From contig JANRIH010000020.1 of assembly GCA_033765145.1 (NCBI GenBank), positions 62,001-126,000 on the forward strand: DNA of 64,000 nt, read 5' to 3'. How positions within the stretch are numbered: the first letter of the stretch is position 1; every line of letters begins with the position of its first letter. The notes below the pieces were generated by a model that did no database searches, was not told the origin of the DNA, and saw only the letters and a program-made list of their open reading frames with translations. The position numbers were made by a program, and so were the translations under genes. The DNA is from JAGVSR01 sp033765145 (GTDB lineage: Bacteria; Pseudomonadota; Alphaproteobacteria; Rhizobiales; Hyphomicrobiaceae). Of this stretch, positions 10,041-17,806 are shown in pieces.

Positions 10041-11138
10041 TCATGGGCATCCGATGCGCTGGCGCTCGGCTCCTGCTTTGGCTTTCAATGCCGCGGCGGC
10101 ACTCGGATAGGCGGTCGGAAAGCGGGTCAGAACGGCGCATGCATCCTGTGTCTTGCCGAGCGCCGAGAGGGCGAGGCCGCGCTTCATGTAGCTGTCGGGC
10201 GCTTTCGAACTCGACCGGTAGCCTTGGGTCACGAGATCGAACGCCTCGGCGGCATCGGCGAAGTTCCGCTGCATGTAATGCGCTTCACCGAGCCAGAAGA
10301 GAGCATCGGGCACCAGAGCGTCGTTGGGGTAGCGCTTCAGGAAGTCAGTCAATTGCGCCTGCGCGGCCCCGTAATTCTGCTGCAGCATGTAACCATGCGC
10401 GCGCTCGTAGAGCTGCTTCGGGCCTGAAGCGTCGGCGACTGCGGGATCGATCGCGGCGTAATTCGCGGCGCCTGCTGCGGGATCGGCCGGAGAGACGCGC
10501 GTTTCGCCTCCGATGGTGCCTTGACCGACCGTTCCCTGATCGGAAAGCGGGGGCAATGGTCCGGAGGGCTCCTGCAACAGTCCGTTGATCGGGTCACCCT
10601 GAGCGGACGTGACCGTCGTTTCGCCGAACCGGCTCGTGCCGTATCCGTTGGCTGGAGCCGTGCCGGTGGCCGGCGGCACCGGGGTCTCGTTCCAGCCCGA
10701 TCGCTGCGGCGTCGGCCCGCCTTGGGGTCCGACAGGGTTCTGGGCTTCTGAGGAGAGCCGCTCGACTTCGGCCGTCAGCGCGCGAATTTGCGTCTCCAGA
10801 CCGTCGATGCGGGCACTGTCGGCGCCGGATGCACCCGACGACCACGCCTGTCCGGTCGGCTGTGCCGCGCCGCCCGACCGCGCGAGGCTTTCGAGCGTCC
10901 CGATCACGACTTGCATATCGACGAGTTGCTCTTCGAGCTGTTCGACGCGCCGGCGGAGATCGGTGTCCGCACCGCCTCCGGACGCTTTCGCTTTTTGCTG
11001 AGCGGCTTGTTGTGCCGCCGGTGCCTGTGCCGCGCCACCTTCCGGCTGCTGCGCCATGGACGGCGGTGACATCGCAACCCATCCGGCGAGCGTCAGTGCG
11101 AACAGGGGCGCGATCGCGAGGGCCGACTTCATCAGCAT
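10041..11138 (-). CDS. cpoB: Tol-Pal system protein CpoB (YbgF)
   Basis: CpoB is a periplasmic TPR protein that couples the Tol-Pal machine to PBP1B-LpoB during septation. The product has a signal peptide (cleavage near MAQQ at about residue 30) and a short trimerising coiled coil (DLRRRVEQLEEQLVDMQVVI, about 60-80). A long Gly/Pro/Thr-rich linker follows, then a C-terminal TPR region from about residue 240 (LYERAHGYMLQQNYGAAQAQ, DALFWLGEAHYMQRNFADAA). Two in-frame ATGs (11138, 11132) lie 4 and 10 bases from the AGGA ribosome site, so the exact start is uncertain by two residues. It is followed closely by tilS. Confidence 0.92.
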   Translation of the reverse strand: MLMKSALAIAPLFALTLAGWVAMSPPSMAQQPEGGAAQAPAAQQAAQQKAKASGGGADTDLRRRVEQLEEQLVDMQVVIGTLESLARSGGAAQPTGQAWSSGASGADSARIDGLETQIRALTAEVERLSSEAQNPVGPQGGPTPQRSGWNETPVPPATGTAPANGYGTSRFGETTVTSAQGDPINGLLQEPSGPLPPLSDQGTVGQGTIGGETRVSPADPAAGAANYAAIDPAVADASGPKQLYERAHGYMLQQNYGAAQAQLTDFLKRYPNDALVPDALFWLGEAHYMQRNFADAAEAFDLVTQGYRSSSKAPDSYMKRGLALSALGKTQDACAVLTRFPTAYPSAAAALKAKAGAERQRIGCP

Positions 11139-11336
11139 CAGTTCCTATGCATCGGGCGGCGCGGGGTACGCCGCGGAGGATTGGGCCGTGCGGTCGTATC
11201 GAACCCGTTCAGGCGCGGACGCTGTGGCCGCGGGATCGGAAAGTCAACGGCTGAAAGACCGCAGCACTGCGGCGCACTTCGGACCGATTTACAGTTCCGA
11301 TCCGCTTCGACCGGCACCGTTGCCGGAATGCGACGA

Positions 11337-12395
11337 TCAGGGAGCGCGCGTGCCGCCGACGTCGACCGACGGCAACTCGGACAGACGCTGCGGCGTCAAT
11401 ATAGTCACGGCACGCCTGTTCTGAGCCGCACACTCGCTCGATGAACACGTCGCGACGGGCAGATCACGTCCCCAAGCGGACGGCGCCAAGCGCTGACGGG
11501 GGATGCCTTCCTCGACGAGACGGTCAATCACGGCGTCGGCACGCGCCTGAGACAATTTCACGGCTTCGTCGCGGTTGAGGCCCTGATCGTCGGCGTGGCC
11601 TTCGACGACGGCATAGAGCGCTGCATTGCGCTTCAACCAGCGGGCCTGCGCCTGGAGAACAACGCGCGCGCGCTGCCCGAGCTCGGCGCTCCCGGGACTG
11701 AAGAACACGCGATCACCGGCCTCGCTCATGAAGCTGTCTTCGAGACGCGATGGCGCCCTTACGTCGAGGCTCAGGCGGCGGGGCGGGACAAGCGTCAATT
11801 CGGGCTTGATGGGTGCAGCGACAATGGCCGGGCGCGTCGTCGGCGTCGTGGGGCCTGCAACGGTCGCGGCGGCCTGTCCCTGGTAGATGCTGGCGAGGTG
11901 CCGGCGCGCGGCGGACGCCAGGGGATGATTGGGGCTCGTTGCGACGAAGAGTTCGAACTGGCGCTGAGCAGACGGGATGCGGCCGGCCGACAATTCAGAC
12001 AGCGCATAGGTGAACACATGCGCGTCGGCCTCGTCGTCGGAGGTCATCGGAGGCGCCGTCGATGCCGCCGGCAATTGACCAGCGGACGGCGTCAGGCCTT
12101 CTGTCGGCGCGATTTCGATGCTTCCGATCAACGCCTCATTGGAGGCGGCGTCGTTGGGAAAAGCACTGGGGGCAAACGTCACTGCGGGAGACTCGTCTCC
12201 GACGCTATCGGCCCATGCCTGTTCGGCGCTTCGAACGACGAGGCACGAGAATAGGAGAATCGCCGCACACGCGCCGAACCTGGATTTGAACATCGCTGGG
12301 GCGAGCCATCGTGCGCCATCCACGGACCGCCGCGTCGGCGCGCATCGCGGCCTGTCTTTGGAAGTCGATGCCAGAACTCTATCGCTCCACGCCAT
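11337..12395 (-). CDS. TPR/OmpA-domain envelope protein (Pal-CpoB hybrid)
   Basis: Encoded between pal and cpoB on the same strand. The protein combines a single CpoB-like TPR unit (VFTYALSELSAGRIPSAQRQ and onward) with a C-terminal OmpA-like peptidoglycan-binding domain that resembles its neighbour Pal (VEGHADDQGLNRDE, LSQARADAVIDRL, QNRRAVTIL). The diaminopimelate-contacting Asp and Arg positions are retained. The start at 12395 is backed by a strong GGAGGG ribosome site 6 bases upstream but gives a 34-residue hydrophilic lead before the hydrophobic segment. An ATG at 12293 would give an ordinary signal peptide (MFKSRFGACAAILLF) without a good ribosome site. There is no lipobox, so it is probably periplasmic or membrane-anchored. 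Confidence 0.8.
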   Translation of the reverse strand: MAWSDRVLASTSKDRPRCAPTRRSVDGARWLAPAMFKSRFGACAAILLFSCLVVRSAEQAWADSVGDESPAVTFAPSAFPNDAASNEALIGSIEIAPTEGLTPSAGQLPAASTAPPMTSDDEADAHVFTYALSELSAGRIPSAQRQFELFVATSPNHPLASAARRHLASIYQGQAAATVAGPTTPTTRPAIVAAPIKPELTLVPPRRLSLDVRAPSRLEDSFMSEAGDRVFFSPGSAELGQRARVVLQAQARWLKRNAALYAVVEGHADDQGLNRDEAVKLSQARADAVIDRLVEEGIPRQRLAPSAWGRDLPVATCSSSECAAQNRRAVTILTPQRLSELPSVDVGGTRAP

Positions 12396-12618
12396 GCTCT
12401 GCCCTCCGCAGACATGCTTCCGGATGCAGGCTTGGGCGATCAATGGGGCCAAACTTTGCTGACACGGCGCAAGGATCGTGGCTTCGGTTCCCAATGCAGC
12501 CGAAGGGGACGATTCTAGACGGGCCAGCGAAACGCGTCATGAGCGCTCGATCGGTGGTCGATCGACCCGAGACGCGTTCAGGACTGAGACCGGAATTCGA
12601 GTTGAGACGACGCCGCGA

Positions 12619-13137
12619 TCAGGACGCGACGCGGCTGTTGAGCACGGTCTGTGCGCGGCGGTTCTGGGCCCAGCATGAGATGTCGTCGCAAACGGCCACG
12701 GGCCGCTCCTTGCCGTAGGAAATCGTGCGCATGCGCGCGGCGGCAACGCCGTTCTGGGCCAGGAAGTTGCGGACAGAGGTCGCGCGGCGGGCGCCCAAGG
12801 CAATGTTGTACTCGCGCGTTCCGCGCTCGTCCGCATGGCCTTCGACGGTGATCGTGAACTGCGGGTACTGCTTCAGCCACTGCGCCTGCTTCATCAGCGT
12901 CGTCTGCGCCTCGGGTGTCAGATCGGTACTGTCCGACGAGAAGTAGACGAGATCGCCGACGTTCACGGTGAAATCGCGGTTCGTGCCCGGCGTCACGGGG
13001 CCCTTGCCGTCGCCCAATTGCGCGGAGCCCGCCCCTTCCTCCTTATTGGCGCACGCGGCGAGACCCATTGCACCGGCAAGAGCCAGAGCCAGAAGGGCGC
13101 CACGGGTCGCGCGGGCGAGCAGGGTAGACGACGTCAT
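12619..13137 (-). CDS. pal: Peptidoglycan-associated lipoprotein Pal
   Basis: Pal is the outer-membrane lipoprotein of the Tol-Pal system; it binds peptidoglycan and TolB and pulls the outer membrane inward at division. The 172-residue product has a signal peptide ending in the lipobox LAAC with the lipidated Cys at residue 29. A linker follows, then an OmpA-like domain with VEGHADERGTREYN, ALGARRATSVRNFL and the C-terminal CWAQNRRAQTVL. The ATG at 13137 has a GAGG site 7 bases upstream. In most relatives pal follows tolB directly; here two tiny lipoprotein genes and a terminator lie between, so pal must have its own promoter. Confidence 0.96.
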   Translation of the reverse strand: MTSSTLLARATRGALLALALAGAMGLAACANKEEGAGSAQLGDGKGPVTPGTNRDFTVNVGDLVYFSSDSTDLTPEAQTTLMKQAQWLKQYPQFTITVEGHADERGTREYNIALGARRATSVRNFLAQNGVAAARMRTISYGKERPVAVCDDISCWAQNRRAQTVLNSRVAS

Positions 13138-13548
13138 TCGGTGCCTCTTGTTCGCCGGCTCGGCGGTCTTGGCGCCGAACGAAGCGGCGCAAACTCGATT
13201 TATCCCTAAGCCCGCTATCGTACGGAAATGTGGCCAGGACTAGTAGATGACGACATTTCGCAGCCGCAGCAATTGTGGGTAACACGCGAAAATCGCCAAA
13301 GTCACAGCATCTGTCGCAGATGCGTCACACAACAGTCGGGCTGCTGCCTTGCCAGTCTCGATCGCGGTTTGGGATGCCGGGGCGGGCGAGGGTCTCCCTG
13401 CATGTCGGCAGCTGAATACCATCGCAGAGGCCAACCGCAAGGGGGCTGCCTGGGAGCCTGAACCAAGGGTCTGGCCATGTGCAGGCACGGACCGCACTCC
13501 GGCGTAACTGCCTGAAAATCAAAACTGAAAACCTGAACACCCGCGACG
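13138..13548. other. Long leader/intergenic region upstream of pal
   Basis: About 410 bases between pal and the terminator of the small-lipoprotein unit. It must contain the pal promoter because the upstream transcript is terminated. No gene with a ribosome site, no clear hexamer pair and no repeat was recognised. Confidence 0.5.
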
Positions 13549-13600
13549 CAAAAAAATAAAGACCGAACTGCGACTGTCGAAACAGACGCAATCCGGTCTT
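13549..13600 (-). terminator. Strong intrinsic terminator of the small-lipoprotein unit
   Basis: On the minus strand a 14-bp stem (AAGACCGGATTGCG paired to CGCAGTTCGGTCTT, with two G-U pairs) continues through one mismatch into CTGT-TTCG-ACAG, a UUCG tetraloop. TATTTTTTT follows at once. This is a textbook rho-independent terminator about 50 bases after the stop of the second small lipoprotein gene. It separates tolB and these genes from pal. Confidence 0.9.
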
Positions 13601-13649
13601 GATCTTTCAACCGCCGGACGGCAAGCCGCCGGCGATCTACTGTGCCAGA

Positions 13650-13775
13650 TTAGCGAGCAACCTGAGCAGCAGCCGGAACTTCAGCGCCGAGCTTCATCGG
13701 AGCGGCTTCCTCACGGCGGCAAGCGCCCAGAGCAACGGCCACGATCGCAGCAGCGAGAACGATAGCGCCCTTCAT
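13650..13775 (-). CDS. Small putative lipoprotein, copy 2 of tandem pair
   Basis: A 41-codon gene whose ATG at 13775 is preceded by an AGGAG ribosome site. The product starts with a hydrophobic stretch (MKGAIVLAAAIVAVALGAC), has a lipobox-like LGAC with Cys at residue 19, and a 22-residue tail RREEAAPMKLGAEVPAAAQV. It is a near copy of the gene at 13818-13952, with only 42 bases between them. This resembles entericidin-like mini-lipoproteins in size but not in sequence. G at position -2 of the lipobox is tolerated but not ideal. Function is unknown. Confidence 0.8.
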   Translation of the reverse strand: MKGAIVLAAAIVAVALGACRREEAAPMKLGAEVPAAAQVAR

Positions 13776-13817
13776 AGTCTTTCTCCTGTAGTGTCCGATC
13801 TCAACAATCGGATGAGA

Positions 13818-13952
13818 TTAGCGAGCCACTTCCGTGGCGGCCGGAACCTCGGCACCGAGTTTCATCGGAGCCGCTTCTTCACGACGGCACGCGCCGAGAG
13901 CAACAGCAACAATGGCAGCCGAGAGAACGATCAGCCCCTTGATACCCTGCAT
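13818..13952 (-). CDS. Small putative lipoprotein, copy 1 of tandem pair
   Basis: A 44-codon gene with an AGGAG ribosome site 8 bases before the ATG at 13952. The product (MQGIKGLIVLSAAIVAVALG then ACRREEAAPMKLGAEVPAAT) shares the hydrophobic segment, Cys (residue 22), RREEAAPMKLGAEVP tail and C-terminal VAR with the next gene, so the pair arose by tandem duplication. It is the first gene of a two-gene unit that ends in the terminator at 13549-13600. A CtrA-type box lies about 250 bases upstream, just past tolB. A role in the outer membrane is inferred only from the lipobox-like motif and location. Confidence 0.82.
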   Translation of the reverse strand: MQGIKGLIVLSAAIVAVALGACRREEAAPMKLGAEVPAATEVAR

Positions 13953-14202
13953 GTCTTTGTCTCCTGAAGCTTGTTCGGCAACACGCCGACTAATGGGGTA
14001 CCGGCATGGCTCGTTTCGATCAAGAACGGAGGCGGTTGTTAAGCCGTTTTCCACCCCGTGAGATGCGAAAATGCCACGCCGTGCTTCTGGCTCCTCACGC
14101 CTTGCGGTCGCCTTCGAGAGGTTTCCGTAAGTGATTGGAATTACGCGCCAAACTAGCTGGCGGTTAGCCCGCCTGCCTTGGCTCTAATGTGACCTGGATA
14201 TG

Positions 14203-14217
14203 TTAAAGTCAGATTAA
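14203..14217 (-). promoter_or_regulatory. Candidate CtrA box between tolB and the small-lipoprotein unit
   Basis: On the minus strand the sequence is TTAA-TCTGACT-TTAAC, an exact match to the CtrA consensus TTAA-N7-TTAAC. It starts 8 bases beyond the tolB stop and lies upstream of the two small lipoprotein genes, in an AT-richer gap with no other gene. Confidence 0.55.
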
Positions 14218-14225
14218 AGCCTGTC

Positions 14226-15566
14226 TCAATTGAGTACAGGCGACCAGGACGGGTCGGACGCGAACGACGGCGTCGGGACGACTCGCTCATTGTAGCCGGT
14301 GATGTCGACCGAGAAGATGCGGGGGCCGGAGTTGGTGCCCTGACCCTCGCGGAAAAACATCAGAACGCGGCCGTTCGGGGCCCAGGTCGGGCCCTCGTTG
14401 TGGAACCCTTCGGTCAGAATGCGCTCTCCAGAACCGTCGGGGCGCATCACGCCGATGAGGAAGCGTCCGGCGAGTTGCTTGGTAAATGCGATGTAGTCCC
14501 CGCGCGGCGACCAGACGGGGGTCGAATAGCGGCCCTCACCGAAACTGATGCGGCGCACATTCGAGCCGTCCGCCCCCATGACATAGAGCTGCTGGGTGCC
14601 ATCGCGATCGGATTCGAACGTGATCTCGCGGCCGTCGGGGGAAAAGCACGGACCGGTATCGATCGCCTCGGTGTTCGTCAGCTGGCGGGTCTGCTTGGTG
14701 CGGAGGTCGAGTTCGTGGAGCGAGCTCGATGCGCCCGATTGAAGGCTCATGACCACGCGCTCACCGTCGGGAGAGAACCGCGGCGCGAACGTCATCCCGG
14801 GGAAGTCGCCGACGATCTCGCGCTGACCGGTCTCGAGGTTCATCAAGACGACGCGCGGCTGATCGCGCGTATAGGACGTGTAGGTGATTTCGTTCCGGCG
14901 CGGATTGAAGCGCGGGGTCAGCACAAGCTCCGATCCCTTCGATAGCAAGCGCACATTCTCGCCGTCCTGATCCATGATCGCGAGGCGCTTGACGCGCTTA
15001 TCCTTGGGGCCGGTCTCGTCGACGAAGACGATGCGCGTATCGAAGTAACCCTTTTCTCCCGTCAGCCGCTCGTAGATCTGATCGGCGATGATGTGACCGA
15101 TACGGCGCCAATTCTGCTCGCCAGTCGAGAACCGCTGCCCTGCGAGCTGCTTGCCGGTCGCGACATCCCAAAGGCGGAACTCCGCCGTCAGGCGGCCGTC
15201 CGCTCCGCGCGCGATGCGCCCGACCGACAGGGCCTCTGCGCCGACCTGACGCCAATCGACGAAGCGGGGCGCCTGATTGACGTCCGCGATCTGCTCGAGA
15301 AACGACTGGCGCTCCAAAGGTCGGAACAGCCCGGTGCTTTCGAGATCCGTGGACACGACGTCCGAAACCTGGAGCGCGATCTCGGGGTTGTCACCGACGA
15401 AGGCGGGAATGGCGATCGGAATGGGATCGAGCGATCCTTCGGTCTGCCGGCCGGAGAGCTGCGCCGAGGCCGGGGATAGAGCCGCGCCGACGAATTCAGC
15501 GCACACCAGGATCGCGAACATCATGGCACTCGCGATCCGGGGCCAAAATCGAGGATGTGACGTCAT
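14226..15566 (-). CDS. tolB: Tol-Pal system periplasmic protein TolB
   Basis: TolB is the periplasmic beta-propeller that binds Pal and TolA. The ATG at 15566 opens a signal peptide (hydrophobic ASAMMFAILVCAEF, cleavage near SPASA/Q, residue 35); earlier in-frame starts have no signal. The N-terminal domain (IPIAIPAFVGDNPE, FRPLERQSF) is followed by a propeller with repeated blades such as TPRFNPRRNEITYTS, APRFSPDGERVVMS, GPCFSPDGREITFESDRDG and TPVWSPRGDYIAFT. At 446 residues it is typical. It is preceded by tolA on the same strand and followed by the CtrA-box gap. Confidence 0.96.
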   Translation of the reverse strand: MTSHPRFWPRIASAMMFAILVCAEFVGAALSPASAQLSGRQTEGSLDPIPIAIPAFVGDNPEIALQVSDVVSTDLESTGLFRPLERQSFLEQIADVNQAPRFVDWRQVGAEALSVGRIARGADGRLTAEFRLWDVATGKQLAGQRFSTGEQNWRRIGHIIADQIYERLTGEKGYFDTRIVFVDETGPKDKRVKRLAIMDQDGENVRLLSKGSELVLTPRFNPRRNEITYTSYTRDQPRVVLMNLETGQREIVGDFPGMTFAPRFSPDGERVVMSLQSGASSSLHELDLRTKQTRQLTNTEAIDTGPCFSPDGREITFESDRDGTQQLYVMGADGSNVRRISFGEGRYSTPVWSPRGDYIAFTKQLAGRFLIGVMRPDGSGERILTEGFHNEGPTWAPNGRVLMFFREGQGTNSGPRIFSVDITGYNERVVPTPSFASDPSWSPVLN

Positions 15567-15831
15567 CGGGCGATGGGGGACGATCGGAGTCCTGACGGCG
15601 TCGCGGTGCGGATCGGAATGCAGTTCGAGCATCGGCAAGGCACGTCCGTTCATTGGGCGCTTGGATCGCTGTCCGGCAATTGGAGCGCGAAGCGCGTTTC
15701 ACATCGACATCAACGCCGGATACAGCAGCAAAGTGGCGTGGAAAAGTGGCGCGCTTCCCTGTCGCGCACCAGAATATGCGCCATGGGGCTGACATGATGG
15801 ACGCAGAGCGGCAGGTCAATGGCAAGTGTCG

Positions 15832-16848
15832 TTACAAGAGGCTTTGGGGATCGAACTCCCAAATGACCTCTTTCCAGCCGTTCTCATAGTAGTCCTGGGG
15901 CAGGTCGTAGGGCTGGCAGGCCTTGACGGCGCGAACGGCCGCCTCATTCGCGAGCGCGCCAAAGGGCCCGGTGCCCGGCTTCTCGATGGCGGGCTCGCCG
16001 TCGACCGTCCCGTCCGGGCGCATGCGCCATCGGAGCGATACGACGGGAGTCTCGGCGCCGCCGCCGGCACCGGGCAGGCGCCAACAGCGCGCGATCTGCT
16101 GGCGCAGCATGCCGCGTAGGAGATCCTGCTGCCGGACGGACAGGACCGTATCGTTTCCGGTCTGAGTGCCGGCCGTCGGCCCCTTGTAGTCGGTCGGTTT
16201 TGTCGGCTCGTTCGCCGAATTCGGGGCACCCTTGCGCGTCGGGTCCTTGTCGAGAAGGGCCGCGAGGCGGTCGGCGACGGCCTCCTTTTTCTTCTTCTCG
16301 TCCTTTTTCTTTTTTTCCTCGGCGAGCTTCTTCTTTTTCTCTTCCTCGGCCTTCTTCTTTTTCTCTTCTTCCTTCTTGCGGTCCTCCTCTGCCTTCTTCT
16401 TCTGTTCTTCCTCCGCCTTCTTCTTCTCCTCCTCGGCCTTCAATTGCTCAGGCGTCGGGCCCGGCGCTTCGGGGGGAAGCTCGGCCAGTTTCTCAGCGAT
16501 CGGGTCCGCCTTTGGAGGTTCCGTCTTTTCCGGCTCAGCCTTGGCAGGTTCGGGCTTCTGGGGTTCGGGCGGGGTCTCCGCGGGCGGCGTCGGCGCGAGG
16601 ATCGGCTTCGGCTTCTCGGCCTCGAGCTTCGAGACCTCCGGGCTCGGCTTGTCCTCGGCCTTCGCTTCCAGTTCCTTGGCCGTTTCGCTGCCCTGTTTCA
16701 TGCGCAAGAGTTCGGACGGCGTGATGAGCGCAACCGCGATCGGTTCTGGAGGAGGCGCGTCGAGCGATTTGGTCGCGTGAATGGACAGAATGGCCCACGC
16801 GATCAGCGCGCCATGCGCGAGCATCGATATGGCAAGCCCGAAGTACAT
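15832..16848 (-). CDS. tolA: Cell envelope integrity protein TolA
   Basis: TolA links the TolQR inner-membrane motor to TolB/Pal. The 338-residue product has one N-terminal membrane segment (about residues 3-21) and a Pro/Glu/Lys linker. A long Lys/Glu-rich helix follows (about 138-200, repeats of AEEEKKKAEEE). The C-terminal domain contains QQDLLRGMLRQQIARCWRLP, VVSLRWRMRPDGTV and VRAVKACQPYDLP, as in TolA/TonB-fold proteins. It begins 6 bases after tolR ends, so translation is probably coupled. Confidence 0.93.
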   Translation of the reverse strand: MYFGLAISMLAHGALIAWAILSIHATKSLDAPPPEPIAVALITPSELLRMKQGSETAKELEAKAEDKPSPEVSKLEAEKPKPILAPTPPAETPPEPQKPEPAKAEPEKTEPPKADPIAEKLAELPPEAPGPTPEQLKAEEEKKKAEEEQKKKAEEDRKKEEEKKKKAEEEKKKKLAEEKKKKDEKKKKEAVADRLAALLDKDPTRKGAPNSANEPTKPTDYKGPTAGTQTGNDTVLSVRQQDLLRGMLRQQIARCWRLPGAGGGAETPVVSLRWRMRPDGTVDGEPAIEKPGTGPFGALANEAAVRAVKACQPYDLPQDYYENGWKEVIWEFDPQSLL

Positions 16849-16854
16849 TCGGCC

Positions 16855-17310
16855 TTAGCCTCCGTCCTCGACCTCGGTGACGAGTGAGACCTTCTTGAAT
16901 CCGCCCGCGCTGATGCGGCCCATCACTTTCATGACAGTGCCGTAGTTTATACCCTTGTCGCCGCGCACGTAGATCTGCTCGTCGACGCCGTTCTTGGCGA
17001 TCGCCTTCAGCTTCTCGGCGATCTCGGCCAAGGGCACCTTCGTCTCGCCGATGAACGTGTCGCCGTTCTCCGCGACCGAGATCGTCAGGGGCTCTTTTGA
17101 GCTTTCGAGCTGCTTGCCCTGAGCTTGGGGCAGCTCGATCGGCACGCCCACAGTCAGCATGGGCGCGGCGACCATGAAGATGATCAGCAGCACCAGCATT
17201 ACGTCGACGAACGGGGTGACGTTGATCTCCGACATCGGCGCGTTACGGCGGCCGCGGCCCCGCCGCCGGCGTCCGCCTCCACCCGCTGCCGCTTTAATGC
17301 TGGCGCCCAT
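16855..17310 (-). CDS. tolR: Tol-Pal motor protein TolR (ExbD family)
   Basis: TolR forms the proton-driven motor with TolQ. The product is 151 residues with a Gly/Arg-rich N-terminus, the conserved MSEINVTPFVDVMLVLLIIF membrane helix carrying the essential Asp at residue 36, and a periplasmic ExbD-type domain. The ATG at 17310 is preferred; a TTG at 17325 is in frame but lies on the stop of the preceding gene. TolR normally follows TolQ directly. Here an unrelated secreted-protein gene is inserted between them, its stop only 15 bases upstream. Confidence 0.95.
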   Translation of the reverse strand: MGASIKAAAGGGGRRRRGRGRRNAPMSEINVTPFVDVMLVLLIIFMVAAPMLTVGVPIELPQAQGKQLESSKEPLTISVAENGDTFIGETKVPLAEIAEKLKAIAKNGVDEQIYVRGDKGINYGTVMKVMGRISAGGFKKVSLVTEVEDGG

Positions 17311-17325
17311 GTTCGGCTCACCCAA

Positions 17326-17796
17326 CTAGTTGTTGTAACGTCTGAACCAAGAAAGGTGCGTTCCACCACCATCTCTCGCGAAAGAGTGGCATTCGATGTC
17401 GCCGTGTTTTGTCGACACTTTGGCCAATTCTTCGGGAGATGTAAGAGCTCGCTTCTGACATTGGATAGCAACTGGTCTTAGAGCTTCTGATGCTTCCCCC
17501 ATGGCAAACTGGCCAACCAAAGCGACAAGATCAAAGAACAGTCGGTCGGGCGTTGCGGTGTCGGCTGTCAAATTCGCTTCAAGACCAAGAGTGCCACAGT
17601 ACAGTACGAACTCGTTTGCAGAGCCATGTCGGAGGTGCTGGCGACCAAGCTCTGTTTCTCGAACGACCACCGCTCCCGATTCTTCGGCTATTTCACGAAG
17701 AACATTACTGCATTGCTGTTCGTCGAAGACTGCTTGAGCAGACTCAACACACCAGAAGATCATGGCGATAAGCGTAACGATACTTCGGGACAGCAT
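17326..17796 (-). CDS. Unrecognised secreted protein inserted between tolQ and tolR
   Basis: A 156-residue protein with a signal peptide (MLSRSIVTLIAMIFW, cleavage near ESAQA/VF at residue 22). The mature part has four cysteines (29, 67, 113, 136), which could form two disulfides, and ends in an aromatic/basic tail (LSWFRRYNN). It starts 10 bases after the tolQ stop and ends 15 bases before the tolR start, so it must be co-transcribed with the motor genes. Counting 17341-17520 gives about 51 percent G+C, clearly lower than the flanking tol genes, which suggests later acquisition. I recognise no family and no function can be assigned beyond the periplasmic location. Confidence 0.82.
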   Translation of the reverse strand: MLSRSIVTLIAMIFWCVESAQAVFDEQQCSNVLREIAEESGAVVVRETELGRQHLRHGSANEFVLYCGTLGLEANLTADTATPDRLFFDLVALVGQFAMGEASEALRPVAIQCQKRALTSPEELAKVSTKHGDIECHSFARDGGGTHLSWFRRYNN

Positions 17797-17806
17797 ATGT
17801 AGCTTT

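Noticed and set aside
8978..10588. Plus-strand open frame opposite tilS and cpoB
   Set aside because: It spans two real minus-strand genes, has low-complexity Arg-rich content and no family motif.
13602..13627. GC-rich hairpin past the second small lipoprotein as terminator
   Set aside because: The stem has a bulge and no T-run; the much stronger hairpin at 13549-13600 is the real terminator.
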